A stretch of 64,000 nt of DNA. Origin: Winogradskyella sp. PC-19 (GTDB lineage Bacteria > Bacteroidota > Bacteroidia > Flavobacteriales > Flavobacteriaceae). The position numbers and the translations under genes were made by a program. The number at the start of each line of letters is the position of its first letter. The first letter of the stretch is position 1. Under the pieces are notes generated by a model. It did not search any database and was not told the origin of the DNA. It saw only the letters and a program-made list of their open reading frames with translations. Where the stretch lies: the NCBI RefSeq assembly GCF_002163855.1, contig NZ_CP019332.1, positions 847,145 to 911,144 on the forward strand. The letters run 5' to 3'. Below are positions 1 to 12,629 of this stretch, in pieces.

Positions 1-114
1 TTCGTAAACAGCAGTGACAGATAACCCTAAAATGTTTGACAATGCTTTTGTGGTTTGCTTACAATCATCCTGAAGTAATTGCAGTAAACGTTTATCAGTA
101 ATATCTAAAACCAT
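1..114 (-). CDS. Lrp/AsnC-family transcriptional regulator (partial, N-terminus only)
   Basis: Reading the minus strand from the ATG at 114 gives an N-terminus beginning MVLDITDKRLLQLLQDD and continuing into a helix-turn-helix (TTKALSNILGLSVTAVYE). This is the typical opening of Lrp/AsnC regulators, which sense amino acids and bind DNA as dimers or octamers. The gene runs off the left edge, so the ligand-binding RAM domain is not visible. It is transcribed divergently from the Cys/Met PLP enzyme at 274, and such a pairing often means the regulator controls the divergent amino-acid catabolic gene. That link is inferred from position only. Confidence 0.85.
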   Translation of the reverse strand, partial: MVLDITDKRLLQLLQDDCKQTTKALSNILGLSVTAVYE

Positions 115-273
115 AAGCGTAAAATTTTCATCATTAATTAGCTTTATTCACATAAAATTAGATAAAAAATCTAAATATTTAATAATTATATGATTTATTT
201 ACTAAAATAACTTTACTCTATTGTTTTTGATTCTAAATATTATGAATTTTGAATTAAATAAAAATAATATATC

Positions 274-1476
274 ATGGCTTTTAAACCTGCAAACAATATT
301 CAAGATTTACAATATTTTGGTGAATTCGGAGGTGTAAATCCTTCGATTTCAGACTCATCGACTTACACGTTTTTATCAGCAAAAACAATGTTTGATACCT
401 TTGAAGGTAATGCAGATGGTTGTTATTTATATTCTCGTCACTCGACACCTTCAAACTTATATCTAGGCGAAGCTCTAGCTGCAATGGAAGGCACAGAAAC
501 CGCGACTGTAACTGCATCAGGAATGGGAGCAATCACACCAGTTTTAATGCAATTATGTGGACAAGGAGAACATATCGTTAGTAGTCGTACAATCTATGGA
601 GGCACCTATGCTTTCTTAAAGAATTTCACACCACGTATGGGTATCGATACATCGTTTGTAGATATTACAAAATTAGATGTTGTTGAAGCTGCCATAACCT
701 CAAAAACTAGAGTGTTGTATTGCGAATCGGTAAGTAATCCGCTTTTGGAAGTTGCAGACATTAAAGGTTTGGCTAAACTTGCCAAAAAACACAACTTAAA
801 ATTAGTCGTTGATAATACGTTTTCACCATTATCAATTTCTCCAGCCGAATTGGGTGCAGATATAGTTATACATAGTTTAACCAAATTTATTAACGGCTCA
901 AGCGATACTGTAGGTGGCGTTATTTGTGGGTCACAAGAATTTATTGACCAGCTACGAAATGTTAATGACGGTGCTTGTATGCTACTAGGTTCTACGATGG
1001 ATAGCTTAAGAGCGGCTTCGGTTTTAAAGAACCTAAGAACACTTCATATCAGAATGCAACAACATAGCTATAATGCTTCGTATTTAGCAGAAAAATTTGA
1101 AAATGATGGTCTCAAGACTGTATATCCTGGACTTAAATCGCATCCGTCACATGGTTTATTTTCAGGAATGATGAATGATAAGTATGGCTTTGGAGGAATG
1201 CTAACAATAGATGTAGGATCTCTTGACAAAGCAAATGCTTTGATGGAACTTATGCAGGAAAGAAACCTAGGTTATTTGGCAGTAAGTTTAGGTTTTTACA
1301 AAACACTATTCTCAGCACCAGGAAGTTCAACTTCATCAGAAATTCCTGAAGAAGAACAAGCAGAAATGGGCTTAAGCGATGGATTAATACGTTTTTCTAT
1401 TGGACTTGATGCTGATATAGAACGCACCTATAAAATGATGCATAAATGCATGAAAGATTTAAATATTCTTAATTAA
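274..1476 (+). CDS. Cys/Met metabolism PLP-dependent enzyme (methionine gamma-lyase-like)
   Basis: A 400-residue fold-type I PLP enzyme of the Cys/Met metabolism family (cystathionine gamma-lyase, methionine gamma-lyase, O-acetylhomoserine sulfhydrylase). Visible landmarks are the phosphate-binding YSRHSTPSN segment (about 53-61), a cofactor-stacking Tyr at about 108 (TIYGGTYAF), Asp180 in VVDNTF for the pyridine nitrogen, and the Schiff-base Lys204 in HSLTKFING. Length is normal for the family. The position that is Cys in classical methionine gamma-lyase (LYGCTF) is Gly here, so substrate cannot be assigned safely; lyase or sulfhydrylase are both possible. It is divergent from an Lrp-type regulator, with 159 bp between the two start codons, which is the likely control region. 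Confidence 0.85.
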   Translation: MAFKPANNIQDLQYFGEFGGVNPSISDSSTYTFLSAKTMFDTFEGNADGCYLYSRHSTPSNLYLGEALAAMEGTETATVTASGMGAITPVLMQLCGQGEHIVSSRTIYGGTYAFLKNFTPRMGIDTSFVDITKLDVVEAAITSKTRVLYCESVSNPLLEVADIKGLAKLAKKHNLKLVVDNTFSPLSISPAELGADIVIHSLTKFINGSSDTVGGVICGSQEFIDQLRNVNDGACMLLGSTMDSLRAASVLKNLRTLHIRMQQHSYNASYLAEKFENDGLKTVYPGLKSHPSHGLFSGMMNDKYGFGGMLTIDVGSLDKANALMELMQERNLGYLAVSLGFYKTLFSAPGSSTSSEIPEEEQAEMGLSDGLIRFSIGLDADIERTYKMMHKCMKDLNILN

Positions 1477-1478
1477 CA

Positions 1479-2513
1479 TTAAATACCTTTTAATCGTCTA
1501 ATCATCGGTCCTAAAACAGATTCAAACGTTGGATTGTCTTCCATCTCAGGTCTATTATTTTTCATATCCCAGCGGTTATTCTTTTTGTGAATTCTGAATG
1601 AAAATAGTGAAGAATTAACGTCATCAGGATTTAATAAAGCATATCTCAAATCTTTATAGATAAACTCACCAAAATCGTCTGCTTTTATAACACGATAATA
1701 GTCGTCGCTAAACCATGTCAATGTAGACAAATCAATATCATTCATTGGGATTATTGGAATTTCTTTAGGAATCACTTTCCAAGTGTCAATACGGTTTCCT
1801 TTATCCAAAAGGGAATAAAAACCAAGATGAAATGCATCGTCTGTCTCAGCGACACCATACCACAATAAGTTGTTTAATATTGTAGGCTGTGTTCTAAATC
1901 TTTGAAACTTTATGTTACTTTCGACTAGTGATTTTTCAAAAACTGAATTGATATAAAATTTATTTACAACTGTAAATAACATATATACTGAGCTTATTCC
2001 TACGCCGAGTTTTAGCCAAACTTTTCGTTTAGGCTTACTCCGTTTATAAAACATTAATATTATCAAACAGAGTAAAAAAGGCAATGTATATAGTGGGTCA
2101 GCAACAGCAATATTATTAAACGCTACACGATAATCTGAAAACGGATAAAATAATTGTGTGCCATAAGGTGTAAAACAATCTAAAATAGGATGTGTCAATA
2201 AGGACCAAAAGAATAGTTTTTGCCAATCACGAAGTTCTGTTGTGCTTTTACGCTTTCCTTTGTCATATAGTTTAAAGACCAACCAGCCGAAAATAAAGGT
2301 CCCTAAAATAGAAAATAGAATGGAGTGCATAAATCCACGATGGAACGCCATGGCTTGAATTTCGTTATCGTAAAGCCAACCACCTATAAAAACATCTAAA
2401 TCTGGGATTGTACCACCAATAGCGCCAAACAATAATGCTTTATTTCCAATTTTCTTACCTAAAACAGCTTCGCCACAAGCAGCACCTAAAACAATTTGAG
2501 TTAATGAATCCAA
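1479..2513 (-). CDS. YdjM-like (DUF457) inner-membrane metal-dependent hydrolase
   Basis: A 344-residue membrane protein opening MDSLTQIVLGAACGEAVLG, characteristic of the LexA-binding, inner-membrane-associated YdjM/DUF457 family, whose members are annotated as putative metal-dependent hydrolases. Conserved polar clusters that could bind metal are PDLDVF (about 37-42), HRGFMHS (about 58-64) and HPILDCFTPYG (about 108-118). These lie among hydrophobic segments in the first half. A soluble region follows after about residue 190. The substrate of the family is unknown. The gene converges on the PLP enzyme with only 2 bp between stop codons, so neither has room for a separate terminator. Confidence 0.8.
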   Translation of the reverse strand: MDSLTQIVLGAACGEAVLGKKIGNKALLFGAIGGTIPDLDVFIGGWLYDNEIQAMAFHRGFMHSILFSILGTFIFGWLVFKLYDKGKRKSTTELRDWQKLFFWSLLTHPILDCFTPYGTQLFYPFSDYRVAFNNIAVADPLYTLPFLLCLIILMFYKRSKPKRKVWLKLGVGISSVYMLFTVVNKFYINSVFEKSLVESNIKFQRFRTQPTILNNLLWYGVAETDDAFHLGFYSLLDKGNRIDTWKVIPKEIPIIPMNDIDLSTLTWFSDDYYRVIKADDFGEFIYKDLRYALLNPDDVNSSLFSFRIHKKNNRWDMKNNRPEMEDNPTFESVLGPMIRRLKGI

Positions 2514-2566
2514 TTATAATTAAATTAATACAATGGTGGTGAAATTAATTATTAAAATGGATACTT

Positions 2567-2866
2567 CTAGATTAATGAACAATAGAATTTAATTTTTTCA
2601 GTGATTTTTACGATTTCAATTTTTAATTCTTGCTCAAAAGACTTCTTTTCCTCAAGTCTACAATCCTTATCTAGCAATTCTAAATTCACTGATATTGAAG
2701 ACACATAATTAAGAGTCATTACCTTTTTGCAAAGCTCACTATTTGCCCTACGAAGTTCTTTTTTAGCTTCTAAAGAAGATATACTTCGCTTTCTGAATCT
2801 TTTAATTGCTGAACAAATTTTTGTGGATACCATAGCTAAATAATTATAACTAAAGTTCATATTCAC
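2567..2866 (-). CDS. Small hypothetical protein, basic and helical
   Basis: An open frame of 99 codons with no family I recognise. The product is rich in Lys, Arg and Glu, with a basic stretch (IKRFRKRSISSLEAKKELRR) and a probable amphipathic C-terminal helix. An alternative ATG at 2833 (MVSTKICSAIKRF) would give an 88-residue protein and is equally plausible. It lies 53 bp upstream of the YdjM-like gene on the same strand and could be co-transcribed. Codon use does not look random, but without homologues the call is tentative. Confidence 0.4.
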   Translation of the reverse strand: MNMNFSYNYLAMVSTKICSAIKRFRKRSISSLEAKKELRRANSELCKKVMTLNYVSSISVNLELLDKDCRLEEKKSFEQELKIEIVKITEKIKFYCSLI

Positions 2867-3007
2867 CTAAAATATTGACAAACAGAAAGTTAAAATCAAA
2901 TTAGTTTTGCCGATGAAATACTTATCTATTCGATAAAATAAATTATAATGGCTTAATTTGTTATAAGAGTAAGATTATTGTAAAATTACGTAATCAAACA
3001 TATTCAA

Positions 3008-4501
3008 ATGGAAGACGAAAACAATTACACAGAAATAAAAATAAAGAATCAAAAAATAATGGATAATAAAGAGCTTAGTCTGCTCGAAGCATTAGTTCCT
3101 GTTGTTATTCTGATGTGTATGTTGGCTTACAATATCTTTTTTGTTGATGGACAAGAGTGGTTTGGAGGATATACAAATCAAATCATTTTATTACTTGGTG
3201 GTGTCGTTGCTGCAGTTGTTGGGTTCTTAAATAAAGTGACCATTGGTAATATGATAGCTGAAATATGGGAGAATCTAAAAAGTGTATTTGTTCCAATTAT
3301 GATTTTATTTTTGGTTGGTGCTTTAGCAGGAACTTGGTTAGTTAGTGGTGTAATTCCTGCTATGGTCTATTATGGACTACAAGTATTAAGTCCCGAAATT
3401 TTCTTACCTGCTTCAGTAATTATTGCAGCAGTTATTTCTATTGCTACTGGTAGTTCATGGACTACTTCCGCTACTGTTGGTATTGCATTAGTTGGTATTG
3501 GAACAGCACTAGGCATCTCTCCAGGTATGATTGCGGGCGCAGTTATTTCTGGTGCTTATTTTGGGGATAAAATGTCACCATTGAGTGATACAACAAATTT
3601 AGCTCCTGCAATGGCAGGTACTGATTTATTTACACACATCAGATACATGGCATTAACCACAGTTCCTACAATTATTATTACGCTTATTGTCTTTGGAATT
3701 ATTAGTGCTAATATTGAACCAACTGGAAATGCTGACATTAGTAATTTGTTAGCTTCGATTGATAAAACTTTTAACATTACACCTTGGTTATTTTTAGTAC
3801 CTGCTGCTGTAATTGCTTTAATTTTGATGAAGACTAAACCACTAATTGCATTAGCTACAGGTGTTATTTTGGCTGCTATTTTTGCTTTTATTTTTCAACC
3901 TGAAGTCTTAGCTGGATTATCTGATTCAAATTTGTCTGCAATAACGACTTCGGTATTAACAGACACAAGTATAACAACTGATAATGAAGCTTTAAACGAG
4001 TTGTTTTCTTCAGGTGGTATGAACGGTATGATTTGGACTATTCTATTAATAGTTTGCGCAATGGTTTTTGGTGGCATAATGGATGGTATTGGTGCCCTAG
4101 CGAGAATAACGAAAGCATTATTATCTATAGCTTCTAGTATTTTTGGTCTTTTTGCAAGTACAGTTGTTAGCTGTTTAGGGATAAATACTATTGCTTCTGA
4201 CCAATACCTAGCAATCGTTATACCAGGAAAAATGTTTAAAAAAGCTTATGAAGATAAAGGTTTAGCTCCTGAAAATCTTAGTCGTACGCTAGAAGATTCT
4301 GGTACAGTCACCTCTGTATTAATCCCTTGGAATACTTGTGGCGCTTATCAAAGCGGTGTGCTCGGCGTAGGTGTAGGAGAATATTTTGTATATGCTATGT
4401 TTAACTGGTTGAGCCCATTTACAACATTACTATTTGCAGCTTTTAGAATAAAAATAAAAATGCTTCGAAAAGAAAAATATAATAAAAAAGCCGCTAATTA
4501 G
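3008..4501 (+). CDS. nhaC: NhaC-family Na+/H+ antiporter
   Basis: A polytopic membrane protein of up to 497 residues with about a dozen hydrophobic segments. Conserved NhaC features are the paired SSWTTSATVGIALVGIG region, the GAYFGDKMSPLSDTTNLAPA loop and the late SCLGINTIASDQYLAIVIPG segment, followed by LEDSGTVTSVLIPWNTCGA. NhaC proteins exchange external protons for internal Na+, supporting pH and sodium homeostasis, which suits a marine-type bacterium. A second in-frame ATG at 3059 (MDNKELSLLEALVPV) matches the usual start of the family better and may be the true start. The stop codon lies inside a bidirectional terminator shared with the convergent ankyrin gene. Confidence 0.88.
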   Translation: MEDENNYTEIKIKNQKIMDNKELSLLEALVPVVILMCMLAYNIFFVDGQEWFGGYTNQIILLLGGVVAAVVGFLNKVTIGNMIAEIWENLKSVFVPIMILFLVGALAGTWLVSGVIPAMVYYGLQVLSPEIFLPASVIIAAVISIATGSSWTTSATVGIALVGIGTALGISPGMIAGAVISGAYFGDKMSPLSDTTNLAPAMAGTDLFTHIRYMALTTVPTIIITLIVFGIISANIEPTGNADISNLLASIDKTFNITPWLFLVPAAVIALILMKTKPLIALATGVILAAIFAFIFQPEVLAGLSDSNLSAITTSVLTDTSITTDNEALNELFSSGGMNGMIWTILLIVCAMVFGGIMDGIGALARITKALLSIASSIFGLFASTVVSCLGINTIASDQYLAIVIPGKMFKKAYEDKGLAPENLSRTLEDSGTVTSVLIPWNTCGAYQSGVLGVGVGEYFVYAMFNWLSPFTTLLFAAFRIKIKMLRKEKYNKKAAN

Positions 4502-4511
4502 CGGCTTTTTT
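4485..4511. terminator. Bidirectional intrinsic terminator
   Basis: A perfect palindrome (GCCGCTAATTAGCGGC) flanked by A6 on the left and T6 on the right sits at the convergent ends of nhaC and the ankyrin gene. It contains the nhaC stop codon and works in both orientations. Confidence 0.85.
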
Positions 4512-4980
4512 ATTTTAGTAAGGTTGCTATTTTTTGAAAACTCTTAACTTCTGCATAAAGAAGAGCAGTTTTACCTGTATTATCTTTTAAAGACTTATCG
4601 GCTCCTTTATTTAATAGAAACTTGACCATCTCTTCTTGCTGATACATCGTTGCAAAAATTAAAGGTGTAACATCTGCATTATTACGAGCATTAATATCAG
4701 CACCATTATTTAACAGTAATTCAGCAATAGCCATATTTCCTTTAAAACTTACACCAATCAAAGCTGTATTGCCTGACGCATCTTTAACATCAACCTCAGC
4801 ATTATATTTCAAAAGAATTTCTGAAGCTTCTTTATTATCAAAATAAGTAGCAAATATCAATGGCGTAAAGCCTCTTGCATCTTTTGCGTTTACAATTTCA
4901 GGGTTATTTTCAATCTGAGCTACTAGCCTATCATTAAAACCTTTTCTTATAGTGTCAAAAAACAGTTCGGTTGCATTCAT
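4510..4980 (-). CDS. Ankyrin repeat protein downstream of catalase-peroxidase
   Basis: A 156-residue protein built almost entirely of about four ankyrin repeats, with typical units such as DARGFTPLIFATYFDNKEAS, DASGNTALIGVSF and NNADVTPLIFATMYQQEEMV. No signal peptide is visible, so it should be cytoplasmic, like the catalase-peroxidase encoded just upstream on the same strand. In Pseudomonas an ankyrin protein (AnkB) encoded beside a catalase is needed for full catalase activity; a similar accessory role is inferred here from position. A hairpin plus T-run lies between katG and this gene, so read-through may be limited or conditional. Confidence 0.85.
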   Translation of the reverse strand: MNATELFFDTIRKGFNDRLVAQIENNPEIVNAKDARGFTPLIFATYFDNKEASEILLKYNAEVDVKDASGNTALIGVSFKGNMAIAELLLNNGADINARNNADVTPLIFATMYQQEEMVKFLLNKGADKSLKDNTGKTALLYAEVKSFQKIATLLK

Positions 4981-4993
4981 AATTCAAAATTTA

Positions 4994-5027
4994 TAAAAAA
5001 AGGAATGCACTATCAAAGTACATTCCT
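4994..5027 (-). terminator. Intrinsic terminator or attenuator between katG and the ankyrin gene
   Basis: On the minus strand AGGAATG and CATTCCT form a 7-bp stem followed by seven T residues, placed 23 bp after the katG stop codon and before the ankyrin start. It can end most katG transcripts and let a fraction continue into the ankyrin gene. Confidence 0.7.
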
Positions 5028-5050
5028 CTTTTTTCATAATCCATTAACAT

Positions 5051-7291
<2,241 letters not shown>

Positions 7292-7524
7292 CTATAAAAT
7301 TAGGAAATAATAGGAGCATGAAGCGTTAGTGATATATTAAATATTTATTTTTTCATAAGCGTTATCTATCATAGGCAAAATATCTATTACTACTTTTAAT
7401 ATTCACACTCTTTTTGTTTAACCTTTACTAGTCATTTAAACCCTGAATTAACTTTTGATTAAACACAAATGTTAAAGACTTGTACTGCATTGATTTGATT
7501 AGTATTTTTATAAATAAAAACGCT

Positions 7525-8244
7525 ATGTTATTGAAAAAGACCAACATTGAGGAAAAACTACAGCGCTTAAAAAGAAAAGAAAATTCTGAATCTTTGATAT
7601 TAGAGTCCGTAAAATCCATCTTGAAAAAAGATGATAATCATGACGAAAAAATAATTAAAACTCTAAACTCTGGTAAATCTTCTAATGATAATTCTTTTGA
7701 GTTTGATTTGTTAGAAACCAAAAACATATACCACATTGACCAAATTAAGCAGATTTGTATAGATTATCGTCTACGTTTTTTAGACACCAAGTACTTTAAA
7801 GGAAATTTACCATACGAAGCAGTGTCAAAAATTAAAGCTCTTGAGAAATCCCATAAAACTGATATTACGGGTTTTAAGATAGTAGCACCTTCAAAACTAT
7901 TTAAGTTAGAAAATGCAGATGATCCATTACTATTTGCACCTATAGGTAATGGTTATTATTATCTCGTTCATAAATGGGGAAATGACCTTAACCCTTTTAG
8001 GCGTTTATTAATGTGGCCATACAAGAGTTTTGGAAATCTAATATTTACAACCTTATTAGTAAGCTTGTTAGCTACTGGTTTGGTTCCTGATGGTTTATTT
8101 TCAGATAAAATGACGTCTTCGCAAACAGGTATGATTTTCTTTTTTATGTTTAAATCTATTGCAGCTATTGTACTGTATTATGGGTTTGCCGCTGGAAAGA
8201 ATTTTAATACTGCAATTTGGGATAGCAAGTATTTTAATGCCTAA
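7525..8244 (+). CDS. Hypothetical membrane-anchored protein, two C-terminal TM helices
   Basis: A 239-residue protein of unknown function, using the ATG at 7525 (MLLKKTNIEEKLQRLKRKE) rather than the in-frame ATG 15 codons earlier, whose extra residues look non-coding. The first 60 residues are charged and probably helical. A compact soluble domain follows (about 65-165, with GFKIVAPSKLFKL and LLFAPIGNGYYYLVHKWGND). Two hydrophobic segments near the C-terminus (about 180-200 and 215-235) would anchor it with the domain in the cytoplasm. It is followed after 72 bp by a DUF2007 gene on the same strand. Confidence 0.65.
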   Translation: MLLKKTNIEEKLQRLKRKENSESLILESVKSILKKDDNHDEKIIKTLNSGKSSNDNSFEFDLLETKNIYHIDQIKQICIDYRLRFLDTKYFKGNLPYEAVSKIKALEKSHKTDITGFKIVAPSKLFKLENADDPLLFAPIGNGYYYLVHKWGNDLNPFRRLLMWPYKSFGNLIFTTLLVSLLATGLVPDGLFSDKMTSSQTGMIFFFMFKSIAAIVLYYGFAAGKNFNTAIWDSKYFNA

Positions 8245-8316
8245 TAAATAGCAACAATTTTGTAACATACATTTAAATTTTGTAACTTATAGTTATAATC
8301 TTTAAATCGTTTAGTT

Positions 8317-8553
8317 ATGGAAAATTCAGAATATGTAAAAGTTTACGGAGGCAACTTTATTTTAGCTAATCGTGTTATTGCTGAGCTACAATCAGTTGGT
8401 ATTGTTCCTATTATTAAAGACGAGTCAGAATCTCAAAGACTGGCAGGCTATGCATCACTAGATGGTGGTCATCAGGATGTTGTTGTTAGAAGAGATGAGC
8501 TAGAAAAAGCTACGGAAATTGTTAATCGTGTAAAAGCTGAAATGGAAGCTTAA
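8317..8553 (+). CDS. DUF2007 family protein (putative signal-transducing protein)
   Basis: A 78-residue protein matching the DUF2007 pattern: a short beta-alpha-beta unit beginning YVKVYGGNFILANRVIAELQ, a middle GI-VPIIKDES strand, and a VVVRRDELEKATEIVNR end. Members resemble small PII-like or ferredoxin-like folds and are of unknown biochemical role. It ends before a strong bidirectional terminator shared with the convergent ABC-F gene. Confidence 0.75.
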   Translation: MENSEYVKVYGGNFILANRVIAELQSVGIVPIIKDESESQRLAGYASLDGGHQDVVVRRDELEKATEIVNRVKAEMEA

Positions 8554-8572
8554 GACATAAAAAAGTAAAACA

Positions 8573-8604
8573 AAAAAAGGAACGCCAAATTGACGTTCCT
8601 TTTT
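8573..8604. terminator. Bidirectional intrinsic terminator
   Basis: GGAACG and CGTTCC form a stem, extended by CAA/TTG past one mismatch, with A7 on the left and T7 on the right. It separates the DUF2007 gene from the convergent ABC-F gene. Confidence 0.8.
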
Positions 8605-8627
8605 TTATTTTTAAGCTATACTATAGA

Positions 8628-10253
<1,626 letters not shown>

Positions 10254-10275
10254 TTATAGGTGTTTTATTTGGCGG

Positions 10276-10283
10276 CAAAAGTA
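10276..10283 (-). promoter_or_regulatory. -7 promoter element of the ABC-F gene
   Basis: TACTTTTG on the minus strand fits the Bacteroidetes consensus TAnnTTTG, 22 bp upstream of the ATG. No -33 TTG at the expected spacing. Confidence 0.5.
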
Positions 10284-10367
10284 GAAAATTTAAGTGATTA
10301 CAGGAAATATATGTCAATGATAGTAACATTTAACTAGGCATTAACAACACAAAACCTATCCAAGGCA

Positions 10368-10375
10368 TATTTTTG
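10368..10375 (+). promoter_or_regulatory. -7 promoter element close to the start codon
   Basis: TATTTTTG fits TAnnTTTG and ends only 6 bp before the ATG at 10382. If active, transcription would begin at or next to that ATG, or leave a leader of about 24 nt for the ATG at 10406. Confidence 0.35.
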
Positions 10376-10381
10376 TCCATA

Positions 10382-11851
10382 ATGAAGTGCAAAAAGTTAC
10401 TTTTAATGAAACCCCACATTTTATACCTCACAGCATTACTCTCTTTATTTATGGGATGTAAGAGTACATCTGATAATAATGCAGATACTGCATTCTTTGG
10501 TGGTGAGATTATCAATCCAAAAGGTGATAAGGTTATTTTTTACAGTCGTGATGGCAAAATTAGTGATACTCTTAAGCTAGATGGTGATAATAGATTTCAA
10601 AAAAAGTTTAATTCTATAGAAACTGGTGTTTACTACTTTAGACACGGAAGCGAGATTCAATTAGTCATTGTAGAGCCTAACGACAGCATCATGATTCGTT
10701 TAAACACCTATGATTTTGACGAATCATTAGTATTTACAGGAAACGGCGCTAAAAAGAATAATTACTTACTTAAAACCTACAATCAGAATTATAATAACAA
10801 TCGTAAACTAGTAAAGCATAGTGATAAGGAACCTGAAGTGTTTTTAGATTTTGTTGACAAAAGACACCAAAGACAACTTACCGATTTTAAAGAGTTTGTA
10901 GCAAAAAAGGACATTTCTGATTTTGCAAAGTCCATTATAAAAGCAAATATTGATTACAATAGTTATGCTGATAAAGAAATTTACCCATTTGCATATTATG
11001 GTGAAAATAAAATGGTTCACATAAAAGATTTACCAGATAATTTTTATGACTACAGAGCTAATGTAGATTATAACGCTGACCATTTAAGTGAAAATTTTGC
11101 TTACAAAAGATATTTATTTTTTCATTTTGATAACATTGCTGTAAACCACTTCTATAGCAATAATGAATTCCACAGTAAATTCAACAGACATGAATTATCG
11201 TATAACAAAGCAAAGTTGGACTTGGTTGATAGCTTGGTGCAAAATGAAATCATAAAAAATAATTTACTGAAGTATAAAACTAGAGCTTTTGTAAACAATA
11301 GCGATAGTCAAGACGAAATAAACGAAATTATGGCGTCTTATCTTTCAAAAACGACCAATGAGGAAGATATCAAATACATGAATGGTCTTATCGCATCATT
11401 AGATAATTTAAAACCAGGAAAAGGTCTTCCAGACATTAAGGTGATTAATGTAAATAACGATGAATATACTATTGCAGATGTTGTAGATAAGCCAACACTG
11501 ATTTACTTTTGGTCAACAAACACAAAAAAACATTACAAGAATAGTCACTATCGTGTTAAAGAGTTAAAAAGTCAGTTTCCAAAAATGGGATTTATGTCTA
11601 TAAACATTAATGACAATCCTGATAAATTCTGGAAAGAAACTATATATCAATACAAATTTGATTTAAACAACGAATACCGTTTTAAAAACCCTAAACAAGC
11701 ATTACAAACACTTGCTGTAAACTATTTATATAAAGTGATAATTGTAGATAATAAAGCTAACATCATTCATCCTAATGTAAACATATTCAGTAAAGATTTT
11801 GAAAATACTCTACAGAATATGATACTAAAAAAGGAGCTCGTATTAAAATAG
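10382..11851 (+). CDS. Lipoprotein with a thioredoxin-like C-terminal domain lacking CXXC
   Basis: A 489-residue predicted lipoprotein; the signal ends in SLFMGC, a lipobox placing it in an outer or inner membrane leaflet. The N-terminal part (GGEIINPKGDKVIFYSRDG) resembles the DUF4369-type beta domain that often precedes TlpA-like thioredoxin domains in Bacteroidetes. The C-terminal 140 residues keep thioredoxin landmarks (LPDIKVINVNNDEYTIADVV, TLIYFWST), but the redox motif is replaced by WSTNTKKHYKNSH, with no cysteines, so it is unlikely to be an oxidoreductase. I use the ATG at 10382; an ATG at 10406 (MKPHILYLTALL) also gives a good signal peptide. The upstream TTG frame opening is rejected. 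Confidence 0.75.
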   Translation: MKCKKLLLMKPHILYLTALLSLFMGCKSTSDNNADTAFFGGEIINPKGDKVIFYSRDGKISDTLKLDGDNRFQKKFNSIETGVYYFRHGSEIQLVIVEPNDSIMIRLNTYDFDESLVFTGNGAKKNNYLLKTYNQNYNNNRKLVKHSDKEPEVFLDFVDKRHQRQLTDFKEFVAKKDISDFAKSIIKANIDYNSYADKEIYPFAYYGENKMVHIKDLPDNFYDYRANVDYNADHLSENFAYKRYLFFHFDNIAVNHFYSNNEFHSKFNRHELSYNKAKLDLVDSLVQNEIIKNNLLKYKTRAFVNNSDSQDEINEIMASYLSKTTNEEDIKYMNGLIASLDNLKPGKGLPDIKVINVNNDEYTIADVVDKPTLIYFWSTNTKKHYKNSHYRVKELKSQFPKMGFMSININDNPDKFWKETIYQYKFDLNNEYRFKNPKQALQTLAVNYLYKVIIVDNKANIIHPNVNIFSKDFENTLQNMILKKELVLK

Positions 11852-11863
11852 AGCTCCTTTAAA
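11830..11863 (+). terminator. Intrinsic terminator overlapping the gene end
   Basis: AAAGGAGCTC and GAGCTCCTTT form a 10-bp stem with an 11-nt loop. The left arm encodes the last residues of the thioredoxin-like lipoprotein. The T-tract is short, so efficiency may be moderate. Confidence 0.6.
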
Positions 11864-11882
11864 TATTAAGGTTTAGATAAAC

Positions 11883-12536
11883 CTAGTTTCCTTTTTTATA
11901 ATCCGCTAAAAACTTTTCTAAACCAATATCAGTTAATGGATGTTTTAATAATCCTGATATTGAACTTAATGGACCAGTCATAACATCAGCACCTAATTTT
12001 GCACAATCAATAACATGCATCGTGTGACGTACTGAAGCTGCTAATATTTCTGTTTCAAAAGCGTAGTTATCATATATATGACGAATCTCTGCAATAAGAT
12101 TTAACCCATCGGTAGATATATCATCTAAACGTCCAATAAAAGGCGATACATAAGTTGCACCAGCTTTTGCTGCCAATAAGGCTTGACCTGGAGAAAAGAC
12201 CAATGTAACGTTTGTTTTGATACCTCTGTCAGAAAAATACTTACATGCTTTTACACCGTCTTTAATCATAGGTAATTTCACCACGATTTGATCATGCAGT
12301 TCAGCTAAAGCCTCACCTTCTCTAACCATACCATCAAAATCTGTAGCAATTACTTCGGCAGAAACATCGCCATCTACTATATTACAAATATCCACATAGT
12401 GCTTCATAATATTGTCGTGCCCAGTAATACCTTCTTTTGCCATAAGAGATGGATTGGTAGTTACACCATCTAAAATACCCATATCTTGGGCTTCTTTTAT
12501 CTGCTCTAAATTGGCTGTATCAATAAAAAATTTCAT
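11883..12536 (-). CDS. fsa: Fructose-6-phosphate aldolase / transaldolase (TalC-type)
   Basis: A 217-residue small transaldolase. The opening [20 protein letters not shown] and the [12 protein letters not shown] segment are diagnostic of the TalC/Fsa subfamily. The Schiff-base Lys87 lies in [11 protein letters not shown], and the phosphate-binding end includes ASVRHTMHV and GADVMTGP. Such proteins either transfer dihydroxyacetone units in the pentose phosphate pathway (transaldolase) or split fructose-6-phosphate. Sequence alone does not separate the two activities, though in this phylum the protein is usually taken to be the transaldolase. It is a cytoplasmic homo-oligomer and stands as a single transcription unit. 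Confidence 0.93.
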   Translation of the reverse strand: MKFFIDTANLEQIKEAQDMGILDGVTTNPSLMAKEGITGHDNIMKHYVDICNIVDGDVSAEVIATDFDGMVREGEALAELHDQIVVKLPMIKDGVKACKYFSDRGIKTNVTLVFSPGQALLAAKAGATYVSPFIGRLDDISTDGLNLIAEIRHIYDNYAFETEILAASVRHTMHVIDCAKLGADVMTGPLSSISGLLKHPLTDIGLEKFLADYKKGN

Positions 12537-12629
12537 GTAATTGTAGTTTGAGTTGTTGTGTTTAATTTCGGGACGAAGTTACGATAATTGGTAACTTTTA
12601 ATTGAAAATAAAATAAAAGAAATTAACTT

